Of a stretch of 64,000 bases of DNA, positions 61,125 to 64,000 are shown piece by piece. The notes beneath the pieces are model-generated. The model saw only the letters and a program-made list of their open reading frames with translations, ran no database searches and was not told the origin of the DNA. Source of the DNA: Rothia nasimurium. Its GTDB lineage: Bacteria; Actinomycetota; Actinomycetes; Actinomycetales; Micrococcaceae. Position numbers and translations under genes: made by a program. The DNA lies in assembly GCF_928391935.1 (NCBI RefSeq), contig NZ_CAKMTD010000005.1:62001-126000 (forward strand), written 5' to 3'. Positions within the stretch are counted from its first letter, which is position 1, and each line of letters opens with the position of its first letter.

Positions 61125-61376
61125 TTAGTCCTCCAGCGCTTCGACGTTGACTACGTCTTCGATAACGGGGTTGGAGAGCAGTTCTTCTGCTGCCTGGCGG
61201 GCCTGGGCGAGCAGTTCTTCGGTGACTTCGCCGTCGACAGTAAGTTCGAATCGCTTGCCCTGACGGACATCGGTGAAGTTGGTGAGTCCGATGCGGGGAA
61301 GTTCGTGTGCGATTGCCTTGCCCTGGGGGTCGAGGATCTCGGGCTTGAGCATAACGTCAACAACAATACGGGCCAT
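61125..61376 (-). CDS. purS: Phosphoribosylformylglycinamidine synthase subunit PurS
   Basis: The 83-residue protein starts [20 protein letters not shown] after AAGGAG. This is the standard PurS opening, followed by the [12 protein letters not shown] strand. PurS bridges PurQ and PurL. It is the first gene of the purSQL operon. Confidence 0.95.
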   Translation of the reverse strand: MARIVVDVMLKPEILDPQGKAIAHELPRIGLTNFTDVRQGKRFELTVDGEVTEELLAQARQAAEELLSNPVIEDVVNVEALED

Positions 61377-61720
61377 GAATGGGCACTCCTTGGGTGCTGG
61401 AATCTAGTAAGAGCCGTCACCTATTTTAGCTGACGGTGAGCCAGGTCGCCTTGTTTTGAGATGGTGTGGGCCAGGGCATTTCTAGGCGGGCGCCGGGCCG
61501 GGGCGCTGATCTCTACTGGGACAAAAAGCGGGGATTTTCCCAATAAGGGCCTTAACGGGAAAATTCCTCTCAATTTTCTCATTAGTGGGACGCCGTCGCT
61601 TCGTCTAGGTCGGGGCGGGGGTGCGGCGTCTGGCTGTGGTGAGCATGCGTCATATCGCTGAGCGTGCGGTGGAACGGTGCAGGTTCAGTGATATAGCCCA
61701 TGGTCGAGGTGTATGAAGGG
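61377..61720. other. Intergenic region between purS and a TetR gene
   Basis: It holds the purS promoter region on the minus strand and the 3' side of the TetR gene. Several short open frames occur, none supported. No clear purine riboswitch or PurR box was seen. Confidence 0.4.
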
Positions 61721-62287
61721 TTAGCTGATAAGTGCTTGCGCCGCCTGCAGATTAGCGAGGGCAAGGGCGGGGTTGGTGCGGGCCAAGGCTAAGGCCGAGA
61801 CGGTGAGGGCCACCAGGGATCGACTCTGATGATCCAGCTGGGAATCGGTAAGGTTCGGACGGGCCCTGCCCAGCCCCGCGCGGAAGGCGGCGAGGAGTTC
61901 GTCGTAGTAGCCAGATATGGCGGCGCTGACGGTGGGTTCAGCCCCGACGGGGGAGTTGGCGGCGGCAATGAGGAGGCAGCCCGGGTGGGAGCTGGTTGAG
62001 CGGATTGAGTCTGCTAGGTGCTCAAAATAGGAACGGAGGGCGTGAGGGGTAGCGTTTTCGCTGGTGAGTGGGGCTAGGAGGGGGCGGACGCTCTGCGCCA
62101 GATAGTTTTCGATTACTGCGTCGAAGAGTTCTTTTTTGGAGCCAAAGGCATGGTAGAGGCTGGAGCGTTTGAGGCCGGTGGCTTCTTCGAGGTCGGGGAC
62201 GGACGTGGCTTCGTAGCCTCGGGCCCAGAAGAGGTTGCGGGCCTGGGTGAGGACCTGGTCGCGGTCAAAGGTGGCGGTTCGCCCCAT
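61721..62287 (-). CDS. TetR family transcriptional regulator
   Basis: The 188-residue protein has the TetR HTH near the N-terminus: RDQVLTQARNLFWARGYEAT, SVPDLEEATGLKRSSLYHAF, then GSKKELFDAVI. The ligand domain contains HPGCLLIAAANSP, common in the YxaF/AcuR-like group. It is divergent from a DUF1304 membrane protein gene with about 100 bp between, and is the obvious candidate to regulate it. Confidence 0.9.
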   Translation of the reverse strand: MGRTATFDRDQVLTQARNLFWARGYEATSVPDLEEATGLKRSSLYHAFGSKKELFDAVIENYLAQSVRPLLAPLTSENATPHALRSYFEHLADSIRSTSSHPGCLLIAAANSPVGAEPTVSAAISGYYDELLAAFRAGLGRARPNLTDSQLDHQSRSLVALTVSALALARTNPALALANLQAAQALIS

Positions 62288-62386
62288 GGGTGTGCCTCAT
62301 TTCATCATCACCAAGGGTTTTGTACTGACTCTTCTAGTATATATTGGAATGAGCGTTGCAAAAAACTTTCTGAAAGGACACCTCTC

Positions 62387-62770
62387 ATGACCATCGCCGG
62401 TATCATCGCCCTACTGCTCGCCGTTGCCCTACACGTTTTCATCTTCTACCTCGAATCCTTCGCCTGGACCACCCGAGCCCTGCCCGTCTTTGGAATGAGC
62501 CGTGAATCAGCCGAGCAGACCAAGGAAATGGCCTACAACCAGGGCTTCTATAACCTCTTCCTGGCGCTCATTGCTGCTGCCGGCGTCCTGGCCCACCTGG
62601 CAGGTGCCCCTGCTGTTGGCCTGGCCCTCATGCTTGCTGGCACCGGGTCTATGCTGGCTGCCGCGGCCGTCCTCTTCATTGCCTCACCTGACAAGCGCCC
62701 CGCTGCCATTAAGCAGGGTGCCTTCCCCCTGCTGGCCGTCCTCCTGCTCACTCTCGGCGCCATGATCTAA
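62387..62770 (+). CDS. DUF1304 family small membrane protein
   Basis: From the ATG at 62387 (GAAAGGA upstream) the protein has 127 residues and four hydrophobic helices. MTIAGIIALLLAVALHVFIF, YLESFAWTT and EMAYNQGFYNLFLAL are the DUF1304 signature pieces. The function is unknown. It is often paired with a TetR-type regulator, as here. The longer open frame to 62150 overlaps the divergent gene and is not used. Confidence 0.88.
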   Translation: MTIAGIIALLLAVALHVFIFYLESFAWTTRALPVFGMSRESAEQTKEMAYNQGFYNLFLALIAAAGVLAHLAGAPAVGLALMLAGTGSMLAAAAVLFIASPDKRPAAIKQGAFPLLAVLLLTLGAMI

Positions 62771-62783
62771 AAGGGGCTTACAC

Positions 62784-62829
62784 AACCTGCGCGAGGCCAC
62801 TGGGTTCAGTGGCCTCGCGCAGGTTTTTT
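62784..62829 (+). terminator. Terminator after the DUF1304 gene
   Basis: AACCTGCGCGAGGCCACTG (62784-62802) pairs perfectly over 19 bp with 62807-62825 around a GGTT loop, followed by TTTTG. Confidence 0.95.
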
Positions 62830-62944
62830 GTTGCCCCGTGGGCGGGGTGAGGGGCCTGTGAGTAGGTAGGACGTCCGATGAGTCGGTTTCTGGCCGGTGG
62901 GGTCATGTCATATTTCCATTAATTTTCAGAAGTGCAAAATTGCC

Positions 62945-63097
62945 GGGGGGGGGGGTGGGTTAGGTGAACCTAATACCTGTCTGGTTTGGAAAAATAATAC
63001 CTGTCTTATTTCAAACTTCAACTGTTCCTGTGTGGTGCTTCAAAACTGATCGAATGTAACAAATAGGGAAAACCCTAGAGCTCCTAAACCTGTCTGG
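62945..63097 (+). promoter_or_regulatory. G11 tract, TTAGGT dyad and repeated ACCTGTCT boxes upstream of adhesin gene
   Basis: An uninterrupted run of 11 G (62945-62955) is followed by the dyad TTAGGT-GA-ACCTAA (62960-62973). AATACCTGTCT occurs at 62972-62982 and again at 62996-63006, 24 bp apart, and ACCTGTCTGG once more at 63088-63097. The whole 430-bp gap before the gene is otherwise empty. Confidence 0.55.
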
Positions 63098-63201
63098 CTA
63101 CCCTGAAAGTGTCACTCTAAAACCTTTGCGAGAACTCCCAGAATTCTCGGTCCTTCGCGGGATCATCTGGGGTTTCTTGCGTGCACCAAAAGAGGAACAC
63201 C

Positions 63202-64000
63202 ATGACAACCCCAAAACATACCGCTAAGCGCAATGCCGCGCTCATTACCACAGCCGCAGTCGTCTCTGGTGGTCTTATATTCCTTCCCCAAGCCGCTGAA
63301 GCATCTGAAGCATCAGATTTACCTGTAGCCCTCAGCTCCAACGGCGCCCGCATGAGTATCGCTGAACTCAACCAGCAGATCTCCTGGGCCAACTTCAAGC
63401 CCGCCGCTGGCCAGGGCCAGGTCGGCGTTTGGAACTACGGCACCGGCAACGCCTTCCAGGTCGGCTCCGTCTACACCCACGAAATGATGTACGCAGGTGA
63501 CGTCGTCCGTATCACCGCCGAAGTCGTGGAACTCAAGCCTTACCAGGACGACGACGTTAACTGGAACCGCGCGGAGAACACAGAGGCCAAGGTCGTCGCC
63601 ACGGAAGACAGCGGAACCTATTCCCACCTGACCTATGCCGGTATTCCCATGCTCAATGAGGACGGCAGCAAGGCCCTGGGCAACCTGGGCTCCAATGTCG
63701 ACGGCGGTAACATCGGTATCACCTTCAACGTCACCGCCGTCCGTATCCTCTCTGACGGTAGCGAAGTTCCCGTCCGTCCCTCCATCATCGTGGCTGACGG
63801 TGAGATGGCCGGTGTCGCAGAGTTCCAGGCCTACTCCACCACCGGTACCGCCTGGGACCTCCTTGCTGAGGCCAAACGGAGGGAATCCTACCCCTCCTTC
63901 CGGGACTACCCGGACTCGCTGACTTCAGACTGGTTCAGCTACAATAATCGTCATTACAATATCAACGACTGGAAGCTCAACCCCAACGACCCCAACCGCG
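63202..64000 (+). CDS. Secreted adhesin-like surface protein, N-terminal part (3' end outside window)
   Basis: The frame opens at the ATG at 63202, with AGAGGAACA upstream, and is still open at the window end after 266 codons. The signal peptide (AALITTAAVVSGGLIFLPQA) has a probable cleavage near AEASEA. The following region is rich in beta-type sequence. IGITFNVTAVRILSDGSEV, SIIVADGEMAGVAEFQAYST and TGTAWDLL resemble the non-repeat region of CshA-type fibrillar adhesins. A large repetitive wall-anchored protein is therefore expected. The assignment is tentative because the repeats lie outside the window. Confidence 0.65.
   Translation, partial: MTTPKHTAKRNAALITTAAVVSGGLIFLPQAAEASEASDLPVALSSNGARMSIAELNQQISWANFKPAAGQGQVGVWNYGTGNAFQVGSVYTHEMMYAGDVVRITAEVVELKPYQDDDVNWNRAENTEAKVVATEDSGTYSHLTYAGIPMLNEDGSKALGNLGSNVDGGNIGITFNVTAVRILSDGSEVPVRPSIIVADGEMAGVAEFQAYSTTGTAWDLLAEAKRRESYPSFRDYPDSLTSDWFSYNNRHYNINDWKLNPNDPNR

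Noticed and set aside
62960..62973. DtxR/IdeR iron box upstream of the adhesin gene
   Set aside because: The half-sites TTAGGT and ACCTAA match, but the spacer is 2 bp instead of the required 7 bp.
63117..63627. Minus-strand frames opposite the adhesin start
   Set aside because: The plus-strand frame from 63202 has a signal peptide and stays open to the window edge; the others are shadows.

Overview
This 64 kb window comes from the chromosome of a mid-to-high-GC Gram-positive actinobacterium. I infer Micrococcaceae, most likely Rothia or a close relative. The basis is the Corynebacterium-style htaA/hmuTUV/hmuO heme locus, a SAM-IV riboswitch, a LAXTG-type sorting signal, many leaderless genes and an N-terminally Pro/Ala/Glu-rich NlpC/P60 protein. 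The genus was not confirmed by any search.

Layout. (1) 1-9985: type I-E CRISPR-Cas, with the 3' part of cas3, then cas8e-cas11-cas7e-cas5e-cas6e-cas1-cas2, an AT-rich leader and an array of 45 repeats and 44 spacers. The cas genes are clearly lower in GC than the rest of the window. (2) 10.1-16.2 kb: a pirin, a secreted NlpC/P60 hydrolase with an elaborate promoter-operator, and a trans-sulfuration PLP enzyme followed by a polar amino acid ABC transporter. (3) 16.2-17.8 kb: a small unstable segment bounded by two 123-bp direct repeats, carrying a GNAT gene, a membrane protein and a truncated GGCT-fold pseudogene. (4) 18-21.6 kb: alcohol dehydrogenase, Baeyer-Villiger-type monooxygenase and esterase, forming a catabolic operon. 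(5) 21.7-29 kb: a PucR regulator divergent from gabT, an intact GGCT-fold gene, acetyl-CoA synthetase, and a nuclease-domain gene bracketed by two nearly identical 57-bp palindromes. (6) 29-36 kb: a SAM-IV riboswitch with a terminator platform controlling a DszA/NtaA-type flavin monooxygenase, an acyltransferase-like membrane protein, cardiolipin synthase, TetR, a 2-hydroxyacid dehydrogenase and a highly structured non-coding stretch. (7) 36-43 kb: an oligopeptide ABC transporter interrupted by an opposite-strand PH-domain gene. (8) 43.5-49 kb: a GNAT gene, a PTS EIIBCA under a BglG/LicT-type RNA antiterminator, and a CtpE-like P-type ATPase. (9) 49-55.4 kb: heme acquisition (hmuV, hmuU, hmuT, htaA) divergent from heme oxygenase, with an iron-box-like operator. 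(10) 55.5-64 kb: a membrane protein, a lipoprotein, purSQL, a TetR/DUF1304 pair, and the start of a large secreted adhesin-like protein downstream of an 11-G tract.

How the genes work together. Two loci point to sulfur economy: the SAM-repressed flavin monooxygenase, and the trans-sulfuration enzyme with its amino acid transporter. The heme locus forms a complete path from surface capture (HtaA) through import (HmuTUV) to iron release (HmuO). The ADH-BVMO-esterase trio can turn an alcohol into a ketone, an ester and then acid plus alcohol, with acetyl-CoA synthetase nearby. At least nine genes have a TANNNT box placed exactly 6-7 nt before the start codon, so leaderless transcription looks common here.
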